64,000 nt of DNA from positions 1 through 64,000 of the forward strand of contig NZ_JAFIDJ010000001.1 of NCBI RefSeq assembly GCF_017051705.1, read 5' to 3'. This stretch comes from Algoriphagus lutimaris. Lineage in GTDB: Bacteria > Bacteroidota > Bacteroidia > Cytophagales > Cyclobacteriaceae. The notes beneath the pieces were generated by a model. It was not told the DNA's origin, ran no database searches, and was given only the letters and a program-made list of their open reading frames with translations. Shown piece by piece: positions 26,306-36,159 of this stretch (position 1 is the stretch's first letter; every line of letters begins with the position of its first letter). Position numbers and translations under genes: made by a program.

Positions 26306-28573
26306 ATGTCCATTAAAAATTTCGCGGATCAAAATGTAAATTATTCTGCTGTAATTCTAAATCCGAACCTTGAGTCTGACTGGTTAAAAATCAAAGAATT
26401 GCAAAAGAGTGAATTTGTTTTTGTTTCCGATCAAATTGAAAGTCAAGTAGGAGATTTAATCAAATCAGAAAATCCTGAAAGGACTATACCTAGTCAAGAA
26501 TTAAAAGGCTTAGTACTAAATTTTTTTAAAGAAATAGAGAAAGAAAAGTATGGCAATTGGGTGTTCTTTCCCTGGAAAAACACCTTGGTTCATGTGTTAG
26601 CAGAGGAGGAGTTTATTAAAATCAGAACACTTCGAAATAATTTTAAAATAACTCCTTCGGAACAAGATTTATTAAGTAAAAAGAAGGTCGGTATTGTAGG
26701 TTTATCTGTAGGTCAAAGCATCGCGTTGGCTATGACTTTGGAGAGAGGATATGGGGAGATCAGATTAGCAGATTTTGATACATTGGAACTTAGTAATCTA
26801 AATAGGCTGAAAGCAGGTGTAACTAGCTTAGGGTTAGAGAAAGTCGTGCTAGCGGCCAGGGAGATAGCAGAAATTGATCCGTATCTCAAGGTGAAGGTTT
26901 ATAGAGAAGGGATCACACCAGATAATATCGAAGATTTTCTATTAGAGGGGGGGAAGTTGGATTTGCTTATTGATGAGTGTGATAGCTTGGATATTAAAGT
27001 GTTAGTACGAGAAAAGGCAAGGCAACATCGAGTGGTCGTGATGATGGATACTTCGGATAGGGGTATGTTAGACATTGAACGCTTCGATATTGAGCCGGAA
27101 AGAGAATTGTTTCATGGTTTACTGAAAGGGGTTGATGTGAAGTCTCTAAAAAGCCTTTCTAATACAGAGAAAGTATCCATAGTTTTAAAGATTACAGGAT
27201 TAGAAACCCTGACACCCCGAATGAAAGTCTCTCTTTTGGAAATCGGGCAAACGATTAGCAGTTGGCCTCAGCTGGCCTCTGGAGTTTTTCTGGGAGGAGC
27301 ATCTGTTGCACATGCAGCTAGGAAATTTCTTTTAGGAGAAGATGTGAAATCCGGGAGATTTTATGTGGACTTTGATCAACTTTTTAATTTTAAGGAAGCG
27401 GAAGAAATTAAGGTAGATGCTCCAGTCTTTGAACAACTTTCAGATTTTCAATTTGAAGTTCCGACGGATGTTCTGCAGTCTGCTTATCGACTGTCAAGGG
27501 AAGAACTAGAACTATTAGTGGATCAAGCTAATTGGGCTCCTTCAGGAGGGAATATCCAGCCATGGGTTTGGGTTTTTGATAAAAAAGGAATCCTGCATCT
27601 TTTTCATGATAAAGTCAGAAGTCATTCCATGCTGGATTATAAGGGTACAGGTTCTTTAATTGCTTTTGGAGCAGCATTGGAAAATATTCGACTGCAAGCC
27701 GGTCAACTTGGGATTGAGGTAGAAATAATTTATCAAATCAGCGATTTTGAACAGGATTGTATTGCCAGTGTTCGGTTTGTTTCCAAACAACCTAACCCAC
27801 TACCTATCAAATTTGCTGAATTAGTGGACGGGATTAACCTTCGTTGCACCAATCGAAAAAATGCATCTAGGTATATGTTAAGCGAGGTGGAACTTCAGGC
27901 TTTAGTTGAGGTAGCAAAAGAAGATGATGTTTCGATGGAATGGACTTCTGAGCCAGAAGATTTAGTTCAATTGGCAAAAGTGGTGGGAGGAATGGACCGA
28001 TTGCGCTTTTTTCACGATCAGGGTTTGACGGATTTCATAAATGAAGTTCGGTGGACTGAAAAAGAAGCTATAGAAACGAAAGATGGGATTGATATAGCTA
28101 CGTTGGAGTTGAAAGGGGCAGAAAGAGCTGCAATGGGACTATTGAGAGATCCCAGAACCATTCAGTTTTTCAGAAAGTATCTGATGGGCTATGGCTTAAC
28201 CAAGATTTCCAAGGATACGATTACCACCGCTTCCGCAATATTCTTACTGAAAACTCCAGATTATACACCGGTTTCTATTTTGAAAGTAGGAACTGTCCTC
28301 CAAAGGGTTTGGATTAAAGCCAATATGTTGGGCTTAAGTGCTCAACCGGTTTCAGCGATGTTGTTTATTTTTCACATGTATTTGAATGAAAAGGAATCAG
28401 GTTTTACCGAAATTGAAGGCAAAGAGATTAGAGAATTAAAGAAAACTTTTAATTATATTTTTAATAAGCCAGTTGATCAGAAAGAAATTTTTATGTTTAG
28501 GGTAAATAAGGCAGGTGATCCTTCAGTAAAATCCTATCGCAGAGATCTGTCAGAAACCTTAATTACTATCTGA
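26306..28573 (+). CDS. Rv1355c-family fusion: ThiF/E1-like domain plus nitroreductase
   Basis: A 755-residue soluble protein. Residues 1-120 form an N-terminal region I cannot assign. Residues about 122-360 are a ThiF/E1-like adenylylating fold, with the nucleotide-binding loop GLSVGQS at 132-138, the DFDTLELSNLNR segment and LLIDECDS. Residues about 395-710 are a nitroreductase-like FMN domain (LSREELELLVDQANWAPSGG, IQPW). The M. tuberculosis relative Rv1355c is listed as MoeY, but no molybdopterin genes or ubiquitin-like partner are near. The C-terminal domain suggests an FMN-dependent reduction or dehydrogenation of an activated carboxyl compound (inference). It is the first of four tightly linked genes; the next ATG is one base after its stop. 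Confidence 0.88.
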   Translation: MSIKNFADQNVNYSAVILNPNLESDWLKIKELQKSEFVFVSDQIESQVGDLIKSENPERTIPSQELKGLVLNFFKEIEKEKYGNWVFFPWKNTLVHVLAEEEFIKIRTLRNNFKITPSEQDLLSKKKVGIVGLSVGQSIALAMTLERGYGEIRLADFDTLELSNLNRLKAGVTSLGLEKVVLAAREIAEIDPYLKVKVYREGITPDNIEDFLLEGGKLDLLIDECDSLDIKVLVREKARQHRVVVMMDTSDRGMLDIERFDIEPERELFHGLLKGVDVKSLKSLSNTEKVSIVLKITGLETLTPRMKVSLLEIGQTISSWPQLASGVFLGGASVAHAARKFLLGEDVKSGRFYVDFDQLFNFKEAEEIKVDAPVFEQLSDFQFEVPTDVLQSAYRLSREELELLVDQANWAPSGGNIQPWVWVFDKKGILHLFHDKVRSHSMLDYKGTGSLIAFGAALENIRLQAGQLGIEVEIIYQISDFEQDCIASVRFVSKQPNPLPIKFAELVDGINLRCTNRKNASRYMLSEVELQALVEVAKEDDVSMEWTSEPEDLVQLAKVVGGMDRLRFFHDQGLTDFINEVRWTEKEAIETKDGIDIATLELKGAERAAMGLLRDPRTIQFFRKYLMGYGLTKISKDTITTASAIFLLKTPDYTPVSILKVGTVLQRVWIKANMLGLSAQPVSAMLFIFHMYLNEKESGFTEIEGKEIRELKKTFNYIFNKPVDQKEIFMFRVNKAGDPSVKSYRRDLSETLITI

Positions 28574-28574
28574 A

Positions 28575-29285
28575 ATGTTCAATTTTAAGGCATTTAGAGC
28601 GATTGATGAACCAGAACGATGTGAGAAATTCGTTCAAGGGCATTCTGACGTATTGAAGCAATATGGAGTTACAAAAGTAACCTCCTCAAATAATGATTGG
28701 GTTAATAACCCGTTTGTGTATGTGGTGACAGTGGAGACGGCAGATACCAAAGAAGTAGTGAGTGGATTAAGAATACATATTGCCCATCCAGACTATCCAT
28801 TACCGATGGAGCAAGCAGTATCTCAGGTAGATCATAAAATTTTTGATTTGGTAAAAAATTATTCAGTCGAAGGCACAGGAGAAGTTTCTGGTTTATGGAA
28901 TTCAAAGTCCATTTCTGGATATGGAGTGGGGGCTGTCTTATTAATTCGAGCTGGTATTGCAATCGCATCACAACTAAAATTAGGCTCTTTGTTAGCCTTA
29001 GTAGCTGAATACACTTTAAAACCTTCTTTGCAAAAGGGATTTGAAATTGAAACTGGAATAGGTAATTCAGGAACTTTCTTTTACCCAAAATTGGATTTGG
29101 TTGCTACTTCGATAGTGATGAAAGATCCTGAAAATTTACCTTTGGCAGATTCTTCAGAGAGAGAAAGAATTAAGGAGTTGAGGGAAAAGCTTCAGTTTAA
29201 TAAGATTGAAGAAGGGCCCAAGGGTAAGTTTGAGGTTAATTATGACCTATTATTGACTAATATTAATTGGAGAAATGACATTTAG
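28575..29285 (+). CDS. GNAT/autoinducer-synthase-like protein
   Basis: A 236-residue protein with no signal peptide or clear membrane span. The pattern resembles N-acyltransferases of the GNAT or LuxI/FeeM-like fold: a strand SGLRIHIAHP, a strand GEVSGLWNSKSISGYGVG followed by a helix, a strand/helix region LALVAEYTLKPSLQKGFEIE, and a YPKLDLVATSIVM strand. No catalytic residue can be assigned with certainty. It starts one base behind the E1/nitroreductase gene and overlaps the sensor kinase start by 11 bases, so expression is coupled to both. The family call is inference from pattern and needs a structure search. Confidence 0.6.
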   Translation: MFNFKAFRAIDEPERCEKFVQGHSDVLKQYGVTKVTSSNNDWVNNPFVYVVTVETADTKEVVSGLRIHIAHPDYPLPMEQAVSQVDHKIFDLVKNYSVEGTGEVSGLWNSKSISGYGVGAVLLIRAGIAIASQLKLGSLLALVAEYTLKPSLQKGFEIETGIGNSGTFFYPKLDLVATSIVMKDPENLPLADSSERERIKELREKLQFNKIEEGPKGKFEVNYDLLLTNINWRNDI

Positions 29286-31386
29286 GATTTTTATTTTGGT
29301 TCTCATGTTTTTCGCAGGAACCTTTCAGGTATCTGCACAAGAAACAGAAAAGGTTGAATGTTTTTCTTTTTTGCTCGCAGAAAATGACGTAGAGATTGGT
29401 GAAATAATCAAAAGTGGTGAGTTCAGTTCCAATGACTGTCAAAACTTTAATTTTGGAATCAATTCTAAAACCCTGTGGATTAAGTTGGATTTCCCCAACT
29501 TAAATAGATTTGAAAATCCAGTGTTTGCTCTTAATTCATCTTCTGCTGACCTTGTTAGGCTTTTTTCTGTAAAAAATGGAGAGGTACTAAAGATCCATGA
29601 TAACGGACGTCTTTTAGGGGTCGATGAACGGGATTTTCCGACACAGAAAATAGCATTTAAATTTGATCAGGATGAAATTGATGCAGATTATTTTATTGTA
29701 AGACTTGATAATGTAGACAAAAAGATATTCTACGGATTCCTTTCTTCAAGGGAGACATTACTGGATATAATCACATTTGAAGATTTGCTTTTTGGACTTT
29801 TAACAGGAGTTTTCTTAGGGCTATTCTTCTATAACTTGTTTCTCTATTTCTCTGTCAAGGATAAGATTTACTTTGTTTATGTTCTTCATACCTTATTGGT
29901 TTGGTTTGCACAAGCTTCAATATTGGGATATACACAAAGTTTACTTTGGCCTGAATGGGATTGGATGAATCAAAGGTCCATTGTTATTTTCTCTTCTTTG
30001 GTAAGTATTGTGGGGATTTGGTTTTTGAGATTATTTCTAATGTCCAAAAGCATTGTTCCTAAAATAGATAAAGGGTTTCTAATTGTATTTATTGTATATG
30101 GATTTATTCTGGTTAATGCCTTATTTTTTTCCACTACCATAAGTTATCAGGTCATCTTAGTCACCCAATCCATTGTAGTCATTTTTGTGCTATTAGTGGC
30201 AGTTATGATCTTACGGAAGGGATATAGACCTGCCAGATATTATTTGCTGGCCTGGTCTATCTTCATGATCGGTATTTTCCTTTTTGTTTTCAGTGAAATG
30301 GGAATTATTCCTTCCAATAACTTGACGGCTTATATTATGCCTCTGGGGTCTGCATTGGAAGTAATCTTGCTTTCCTTTGCATTGGCTGATCGGATAAATA
30401 TTCTTAAGAAAGAAAAAGAGAGAGAGCAGGCGGAGCGTCTGGAGATCTTGAAAGAAAATGAAACTCTAGTGCGCGAGCAGAACACCCTTTTAGAGAAAAA
30501 AGTGAAATTAAGAACCGATGAACTAGAGCATGCACTTCGAAATTTACAGAATACCCAAAGTCAGTTGGTGAGTCAGGAGAAGATGGCTTCACTGGGTCAG
30601 TTGACAGCTGGTATTGCACATGAAATCAATAATCCGATCAACTTTGTGAGTTCAAATATCACTCCGCTGAAACGGGATATTAAGGATATCATGGATGTAA
30701 TAGAGTTTTATAGAAATACAGGAAATACTGAGTTTTCCGAGAGTTCTAAAAAGAAAGCCAAGGACTTGGAAGAAGAGTTGGAGTTGGATTATGTGCTTGA
30801 CGAAGTAGATCAATTGCTCAAAGGGATGGAGGATGGAGCAAGAAGAACTGTTGAGATCGTAAAAGGATTGCGGATTTTCTCTAGAGTAGATGAACAGGAC
30901 GTTAAAAAAGTAGATATTCACGATGGCATCAATAGCACCATCATTCTTTTAAATAGTCAAATTCCCGGGAAAATCAGAATAGTTAGGGAATTTGGAGAAT
31001 TGCCAATGGTAGAATGTCTGGCGGGAAAGATTAATCAGGTATTTATGAATATCATCAATAATGCTATCCATGCATTATCTGACAATATCGATGAAATTAA
31101 GGATCCGCATATTACCATCCGGACAGTGGCCAATGCTGAAGAAACTGTCACTGTAGAGATAGAAGATAATGGGCCGGGTATGCCAGATAATGTGAAAGAG
31201 CGTATATTTGAACCATTCTTTACTACAAAAGCAGTCGGCAAAGGTACTGGCTTGGGGCTGTCAATTGTTTATTCTATTATTGAGAACCACAAAGGAACCT
31301 TGGAAGTAAAATCAAAACAAGGAGAGGGAACCACTTTTATTATCACCCTTCCAGTATACCAAAGTACCCAGAAATATGAGCAATAA
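29275..31386 (+). CDS. 7TMR-DISM sensor histidine kinase
   Basis: A 703-residue membrane kinase. A signal peptide (ending near VSAQE) precedes a periplasmic 7TMR-DISM extracellular domain (about 25-165), seven membrane helices (about 175-372), a coiled coil (about 375-435), a HisKA domain with H449 in GIAHEINNP, and an ATPase domain with N-box [15 protein letters not shown] and GTGLGLSI. 7TMR-DISM receptors are thought to bind carbohydrate-like or other small ligands. The start overlaps the preceding gene and its stop overlaps the next, so it is the fixed partner of both. Likely phosphoacceptor partners are the two DQRMP receivers at 31376 and 25623. Confidence 0.93.
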   Translation: MTFRIFILVLMFFAGTFQVSAQETEKVECFSFLLAENDVEIGEIIKSGEFSSNDCQNFNFGINSKTLWIKLDFPNLNRFENPVFALNSSSADLVRLFSVKNGEVLKIHDNGRLLGVDERDFPTQKIAFKFDQDEIDADYFIVRLDNVDKKIFYGFLSSRETLLDIITFEDLLFGLLTGVFLGLFFYNLFLYFSVKDKIYFVYVLHTLLVWFAQASILGYTQSLLWPEWDWMNQRSIVIFSSLVSIVGIWFLRLFLMSKSIVPKIDKGFLIVFIVYGFILVNALFFSTTISYQVILVTQSIVVIFVLLVAVMILRKGYRPARYYLLAWSIFMIGIFLFVFSEMGIIPSNNLTAYIMPLGSALEVILLSFALADRINILKKEKEREQAERLEILKENETLVREQNTLLEKKVKLRTDELEHALRNLQNTQSQLVSQEKMASLGQLTAGIAHEINNPINFVSSNITPLKRDIKDIMDVIEFYRNTGNTEFSESSKKKAKDLEEELELDYVLDEVDQLLKGMEDGARRTVEIVKGLRIFSRVDEQDVKKVDIHDGINSTIILLNSQIPGKIRIVREFGELPMVECLAGKINQVFMNIINNAIHALSDNIDEIKDPHITIRTVANAEETVTVEIEDNGPGMPDNVKERIFEPFFTTKAVGKGTGLGLSIVYSIIENHKGTLEVKSKQGEGTTFIITLPVYQSTQKYEQ

Positions 31387-32461
31387 AATCCATGTGCTCT
31401 ACATTGATGACGAGGACAACAACTTGAAATCATTTAGAGCAACGCTTAGAAAAGACTTTAAAATTTTTACAGCCATAGATGCTGAAGAGGGACTTAGAAT
31501 CGCTCAGGAAGAGGAGATTCATGTGGTCATTGCTGATCAAAGAATGCCTGGAATGACGGGCACCGAATTCTTTGAAAAAATGGTGAAAATCAATCCGGAC
31601 CCTATCAGAATCTTGTTGACAGGCTATTCGGATATTGCTAGTGTCATTGATGCGATCAATAAAGGGGAGGTATATCGTTTTATTGACAAGCCTTGGAATA
31701 TTGAGCAAATCAAAAACTCGATTAAAAATGCCGCTGATATTTATTTCATGCGGATGGAATTAAAAGAAAAGAATGTGAAGCTCAAAAAGCTTCATTCGGA
31801 AATGAACCAGTTTGTTTATAGTCTTTCGCACGAATTGCGTGGTCCATTAATGAGTATTTCCGGGATTTCAAAGTTGGCCAAACTGGAAGTTCAGGATCCT
31901 CAGACTCTGGAATATTTTGAAATGATTGATTCGGCAACAGTCAAACTTGATGACTATATCTACAAGATGCTGGATTTTTACAGGTCCACTAAAATAGATC
32001 ATAAAGTTACTGCTGTCGATTTTAAAGAAATTGTTCGTCAACAAATGGAAGCTTATCATGCTAAATTTGATTTGACTAATTTTCATATCGATATACAAAT
32101 CAATCAAGATCATGATTTCTTTTCCGATGATGCCAAAATCCGTGTGATTTTGAATAATCTGTTCAGTAATTCGGTGCAATTTCAAAAACAAGAGCCTGGA
32201 CCTAAGAACATTAGCTTGACCATCGATGTGATGGAAGATTCTGCAATGATAGCTATTGAGGACAATGGAATAGGGATTGATGCCAAACATCATCCAGAAG
32301 TTTTTAATCTTTTTACCCGAGCCACGCAAAAAAATGTGGGTGTAGGATTAGGGCTATATATGGTGAAGGAGGCAGTAGAACAAATGGGGGGAAAAATCAA
32401 CTTGGAATCAGCTTTGGATGAAGGAACACAGATAACTGTGATTCTTCCAAGCATGAAATAA
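31376..32461 (+). CDS. response regulator-histidine kinase (receiver plus HisKA/HATPase)
   Basis: A 361-residue soluble protein. The receiver domain (1-125, D54 in VIADQRMPG) comes first, followed by a short linker, a HisKA domain with H152 in SLSHELRGP and an ATPase domain with DNGIGID and GVGLGLYMVKEA. The architecture receives phosphate from the 7TM kinase and passes a signal through its own kinase domain. No output DNA-binding domain is present, so the final effector is elsewhere, perhaps the stand-alone receiver at 25623. Overlaps the 7TM kinase by 11 bases. Confidence 0.92.
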   Translation: MSNKIHVLYIDDEDNNLKSFRATLRKDFKIFTAIDAEEGLRIAQEEEIHVVIADQRMPGMTGTEFFEKMVKINPDPIRILLTGYSDIASVIDAINKGEVYRFIDKPWNIEQIKNSIKNAADIYFMRMELKEKNVKLKKLHSEMNQFVYSLSHELRGPLMSISGISKLAKLEVQDPQTLEYFEMIDSATVKLDDYIYKMLDFYRSTKIDHKVTAVDFKEIVRQQMEAYHAKFDLTNFHIDIQINQDHDFFSDDAKIRVILNNLFSNSVQFQKQEPGPKNISLTIDVMEDSAMIAIEDNGIGIDAKHHPEVFNLFTRATQKNVGVGLGLYMVKEAVEQMGGKINLESALDEGTQITVILPSMK

Positions 32462-32493
32462 GACAGAAAAGATGTCAAATAACTTCTAAACTG

Positions 32494-32501
32494 TATCTTT
32501 G
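32494..32501 (+). promoter_or_regulatory. ppa promoter, -7 element
   Basis: TATCTTTG is an exact match to TAnnTTTG, 49 bases upstream of the ppa ATG. I see no clear TTTG box at the right distance upstream. Confidence 0.45.
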
Positions 32502-32549
32502 CAATCCAAAAGTAAAGAATCCTACTTTTTATTACCAAATTCAAAAAAT

Positions 32550-33089
32550 ATGATTAATCCTTGGCACGACGTCAATATCGGGAAAAATGCCCCTGAAACT
32601 GTAATGGGCGTGATCGAAATTCCAAAAGGAAGTAAAGGCAAATATGAGCTAGATAAAAAGACTGGTATGTTATACCTAGACAGAGTTCTTTTCTCTGCGG
32701 TTCATTATCCAGCTAACTATGGGTTTATTCCACAGACTTTTTGTGAGGACCATGATCCATTGGATATTTTGATTATCTCCCAAATTGATATCCCTTCCAT
32801 GTGCTTGGTAGAAGCAAAAGTGATCGGAGTAATGAGAATGGTTGATGGTGGCGAAGCAGATGATAAAATCATTGCCGTAGCAGCAGGGGACCAGTCTGTA
32901 AACTATATTGATGATATCGATAACCTTCCCCCTCATTTGATGAAGGAAATCCACAGGTTCTTTGAAGATTATAAGAAGCTTGAAAACAAAGAAGTGAAAG
33001 TTGAAGACTTCCTTGGAAAAGAAGATGCCATGCGAATCATCCAAGAAAGTATTGAGATGTACGATAAGAATTTTAGAACTGCACGATAA
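32550..33089 (+). CDS. ppa: inorganic pyrophosphatase, family I
   Basis: A 179-residue soluble enzyme that hydrolyses pyrophosphate to two phosphates and pulls biosynthetic reactions forward. Family I features: [15 protein letters not shown] near 22-36, the metal-binding ED68HDPLD72 signature, and a third acidic cluster near GGEADDK. Length matches the prokaryotic type. A TTG at 32499 is in frame but lies inside the -7 promoter element, so the ATG at 32550 is the start. It is monocistronic, with a terminator behind. Confidence 0.95.
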   Translation: MINPWHDVNIGKNAPETVMGVIEIPKGSKGKYELDKKTGMLYLDRVLFSAVHYPANYGFIPQTFCEDHDPLDILIISQIDIPSMCLVEAKVIGVMRMVDGGEADDKIIAVAAGDQSVNYIDDIDNLPPHLMKEIHRFFEDYKKLENKEVKVEDFLGKEDAMRIIQESIEMYDKNFRTAR

Positions 33090-33093
33090 AATG

Positions 33094-33124
33094 AAAGCCT
33101 GGGAATTATCTCAGGCTTTTTTAC
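33094..33124. terminator. bidirectional terminator behind ppa
   Basis: AAAGCCTG (33094-33101) pairs with CAGGCTTT (33112-33119) and is followed by a T run. It lies between convergent genes and overlaps the 3' end of the minus-strand gene ending at 33111. Confidence 0.75.
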
Positions 33125-33569
33125 TTTTCACTTTTTGCTTCCCTGCCTTCTTTTGAAGGTATTTGATCAGCTGATCATAGGATTCATGTTCATGGTTGGA
33201 AATAGAGATCGATTGCTGATCTTTAAATGCCACGGTCAACTGCTTAAACTCTTTTTTGTTGGCCATGATCTTTTCTTCATCCCATGCTAAAATCTCGGTT
33301 ACCGGATACACTTTCTGATAGCTTTTAAGTGGCATCCTGACTACAATTTGATCTTTTCCCGCCGCAATGAATCGATATCCAGCCAATAATTTGACTAGGA
33401 TCATTAAAATGACCAGGGTAATTAAAGGGCAGGCAATCAAATAAAACCAAAGACCAAAACTTCCTACATAGGCAAAATCACGTAAAATAAACACTAGGCC
33501 AGCAATTAGGATCAGGACTACAAGTCCTAATGAAAAGTAGGTAGAGAGTTTTGGTTTAATCAGAATCAT
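33111..33569 (-). CDS. small membrane protein with two helices, unknown
   Basis: A 152-residue protein with two membrane helices (about residues 12-32 and 37-60) and a soluble beta-rich, then basic, C-terminal domain that looks like a membrane-anchored PH-like domain (strands RFIAAGKDQIVVRMP, EILAWDEEKIMA, LTVAFKDQQSISI). The frame is open to a TTG at 33605, but the ATG at 33569 starts right before the first helix and is preferred. It overlaps the AcpH-like gene by 14 bases, so the two are coupled. No function can be assigned. Confidence 0.75.
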   Translation of the reverse strand: MILIKPKLSTYFSLGLVVLILIAGLVFILRDFAYVGSFGLWFYLIACPLITLVILMILVKLLAGYRFIAAGKDQIVVRMPLKSYQKVYPVTEILAWDEEKIMANKKEFKQLTVAFKDQQSISISNHEHESYDQLIKYLQKKAGKQKVKSKKA

Positions 33570-34161
33570 TGGTTTGTTGGATTTCGTCCAGTTTTTGCTT
33601 TGCAAAAGTCTTTAAATCTTCGAAAAAAGCGAAGAATATCAATTCAAATTCTGCTTCTTTCTCCAAGAGGGCCAGATGCGCTTGTTCCATTTTAGAGTCA
33701 AAACGCGTTCTTTTTGATAATCCTGTCAAGGAACGTTGAATCCCTTCAATGGAGGAATAGTTCAAGAGCCAATTATCTTTTTTCATCCAGTAAAACAGAT
33801 TGCCGAAGCGCTCAGGGAAATAGTTTTCATGCTTAGATATGTGCTCATACACTTCCATGGTAAAGCTTTCTAGCGATTGATTCGAATATCTGTCCCAATT
33901 TCTTCCAAGGAAATAGTCAAAGTAAATATCGGTGATGACGGTAGAATAGTGACCGAATTTCGGTCTGAGGTAGGTCTGACCAGCTCTTACGAGTGGATGA
34001 GTATCTGTAAATTTATCGATTTCACGATGTAATAGGATTCCTTGTCTTATCCCAATGGGATACTTGTCCAACATTTTCCCTTTTACGAAATCCCCGAAAA
34101 AATTACCTACAAGAATTTCTTCTTGATGAAAGGAAAGATAGGCATGGGCTAAATAATTCAT
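33556..34161 (-). CDS. acpH: acyl carrier protein phosphodiesterase (AcpH family)
   Basis: A 201-residue protein of the AcpH (DUF479) family, which removes the 4'-phosphopantetheine group from acyl carrier protein. Family signatures are clear: MNYLAHAYLS at the N terminus, VGNFFGDFVKG, the HREIDKFTDTHP segment and ITDIYFDYFLGRNW. These carry the histidine and aspartate residues of an HD-like metal site. It is the first gene of a two-gene minus-strand unit. The E. coli activity is established; activity in Bacteroidota members is less studied. Confidence 0.88.
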   Translation of the reverse strand: MNYLAHAYLSFHQEEILVGNFFGDFVKGKMLDKYPIGIRQGILLHREIDKFTDTHPLVRAGQTYLRPKFGHYSTVITDIYFDYFLGRNWDRYSNQSLESFTMEVYEHISKHENYFPERFGNLFYWMKKDNWLLNYSSIEGIQRSLTGLSKRTRFDSKMEQAHLALLEKEAEFELIFFAFFEDLKTFAKQKLDEIQQTNDSD

Positions 34162-34224
34162 CCTTACTCTTTGAATAGAAAACCTAAAAGGTTTTGATTA
34201 GTTTCAACCCTAAAATACGGATAG

Positions 34225-36153
34225 ATGCCAAATATCAAGGAAGAATTAAAAAATGGACTGAAACTACTGAAGTTAGAATGGCAGGAAGACCTCGCTCAAT
34301 ACAAGAAAAAATTCCTAAATACTTCCTTGGCGGATAAGAAAAAAGAGGGAATTACCTGGCATCCCATTCAATTGAAGAAGAGTAAGATAGGGATGGGGGA
34401 GAGGTTATTGGTAGAGGTGGAGCGATTCGACTCCAACCATCCTTCTGCCTTTAATTCCGGGAAATCCGTATCATTTTTTACCACTCAGGATAGTTATCAA
34501 AGTGCTGAGCACCGGGTGAACGGAGTCATCAATTTTGTGAAGAAAAATACCATGACGGTCACGCTTCAGGTAGATGAAATCCCGGATTGGATGGAAGGGA
34601 ATAGGCTGGGAGTGGATTTACTGTTTGATGAAGCAAGCTACCGGGAAATGGAGTTTGCCTTAAAGAAGGTGATTTCTGGAGAAAATCAACGGGTAGAAGA
34701 ATTGACTGAAATTTTTCTTGGAGAAAAAGCCCCTCAGTTTTCAGACAAGCCTCATGTACTAAATGAATCCTTAAATAAATCCCAGAATGATGCCTGTGCC
34801 AAAATAGCCAATGCCAGAGATGTGGCTATTGTACATGGTCCTCCAGGTACCGGAAAAACCACTACACTGATTGCAGCCATAGAGCAGGCAGTAATTGCTG
34901 GACAATCCATCTTAGTCTGTGCACCCAGTAATGCTGCTGTGGATCTGTTAGTTGAGAAATTAATTGATCGAGGTATTGAGACATTACGATTGGGACATCC
35001 GGCTAGGGTGGAGGAGAAAATCTTGAATCAGACGTTGGACGCCAAGACAGCAAACCATGCAAGCTACAGAGATCTTAAAAAGCTTCGTAAAGAAACAGAT
35101 CAGTACTTAAAATTGGCCAAGCAGTACAAGCGTAACTTTGGCCCGGAAGAGCGAGCACAGCGCAAGTTAATGTATGCAGAAGTGAGCAGAATCAGGGAAG
35201 CGGCCAAATCTCTGGAAGAATACATCCAATACGATATTTTTCAACAGACCAAAGTCTTTGCAAGTACGTTGGTAGGTGCTTCAGCCTATAGTTTGAAGGG
35301 GATGGAATTTGACCTGGTTTTCATAGATGAAGCTGCTCAGGGGCTGGAAGCAGCAACTTGGATTCCGATCTTAAAGGCTAAGAAAGTTGTCTTGGCTGGG
35401 GATCATTGTCAGCTGCCTCCAACGATCAAATCCTATCAGGCTGCTCAGGAGGGCTTGGCTGAAACATTATTTGAAAAAGTAATAACCAGGAAACCGCAGG
35501 CTGCTCAGATGCTTCAGGTACAATACCGGATGCCAGAAGATATTATGGGTTTTTCCAATGATTATTTTTACCATGGAGAGCTTAAAGCTGCTGATAACAC
35601 CGCAATCCATTTTTTTCCAAATGAGACGGGAGTCTTGGAGTGGATTGATACGGCTGGGGCTGGATTTACAGATCAAAAAGAAGAGGAAAGCCTCAGTACC
35701 TTTAATCCTGAGGAAGCAGCTTTTGCTTGCAGGTATTTGAATGAGATGATCCTTAGAATTGGAGTTGCTAATTTCAAACAGGAAGGGTGGACCATTGGAT
35801 TAATTGCTCCTTATGGAGCACAAGTGCGCTTGTTGAGATTCTTGATTTTTGAGGGATATGATTATCCTAACCTGAGGGCATTTTCAGAAATGATTTCCAT
35901 TGATACCGTAGATGGTTTCCAAGGACAAGAACGGGACCTGATAATGATTTCATTGACCCGATCTAACGAAAAAGGAGAGATTGGTTTTTTGGCAGACGAA
36001 CGCAGGATGAATGTGGCTTTGACCCGTGCTAAAAGAAAACTGGTGCTGATTGGGGATAGCAGCACCTTGGCTCCCCATGCGTTTTTCGATAAGCTATTGG
36101 CCTATTTTGAAAAGAAGAGTGGGTATAAGAGTGTATGGGAATTTATTACCTAA
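34225..36153 (+). CDS. Upf1/IGHMBP2-like superfamily 1 helicase
   Basis: A 642-residue nucleic acid helicase of the SF1B Upf1-like type. An N-terminal beta-barrel region (about 1-160) precedes Walker A GPPGTGKTT from G205, motif Ia APSNAAVD, Walker B D368-E-A-A-Q, motif III GDHCQLPPT, motif IV YRMPEDIM, motif V DTVDGFQGQE and motif VI NVALTRAKRKL. All motifs are intact. The preference for RNA or DNA cannot be told from sequence. It is a single gene divergent from the acpH unit. Confidence 0.92.
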   Translation: MPNIKEELKNGLKLLKLEWQEDLAQYKKKFLNTSLADKKKEGITWHPIQLKKSKIGMGERLLVEVERFDSNHPSAFNSGKSVSFFTTQDSYQSAEHRVNGVINFVKKNTMTVTLQVDEIPDWMEGNRLGVDLLFDEASYREMEFALKKVISGENQRVEELTEIFLGEKAPQFSDKPHVLNESLNKSQNDACAKIANARDVAIVHGPPGTGKTTTLIAAIEQAVIAGQSILVCAPSNAAVDLLVEKLIDRGIETLRLGHPARVEEKILNQTLDAKTANHASYRDLKKLRKETDQYLKLAKQYKRNFGPEERAQRKLMYAEVSRIREAAKSLEEYIQYDIFQQTKVFASTLVGASAYSLKGMEFDLVFIDEAAQGLEAATWIPILKAKKVVLAGDHCQLPPTIKSYQAAQEGLAETLFEKVITRKPQAAQMLQVQYRMPEDIMGFSNDYFYHGELKAADNTAIHFFPNETGVLEWIDTAGAGFTDQKEEESLSTFNPEEAAFACRYLNEMILRIGVANFKQEGWTIGLIAPYGAQVRLLRFLIFEGYDYPNLRAFSEMISIDTVDGFQGQERDLIMISLTRSNEKGEIGFLADERRMNVALTRAKRKLVLIGDSSTLAPHAFFDKLLAYFEKKSGYKSVWEFIT

Positions 36154-36159
36154 TCTCCG

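Noticed and set aside
31868-32329. 153-codon minus-strand frame inside the receiver-kinase gene
   Set aside because: Antisense shadow; the plus-strand protein has complete HisKA and ATPase motifs.
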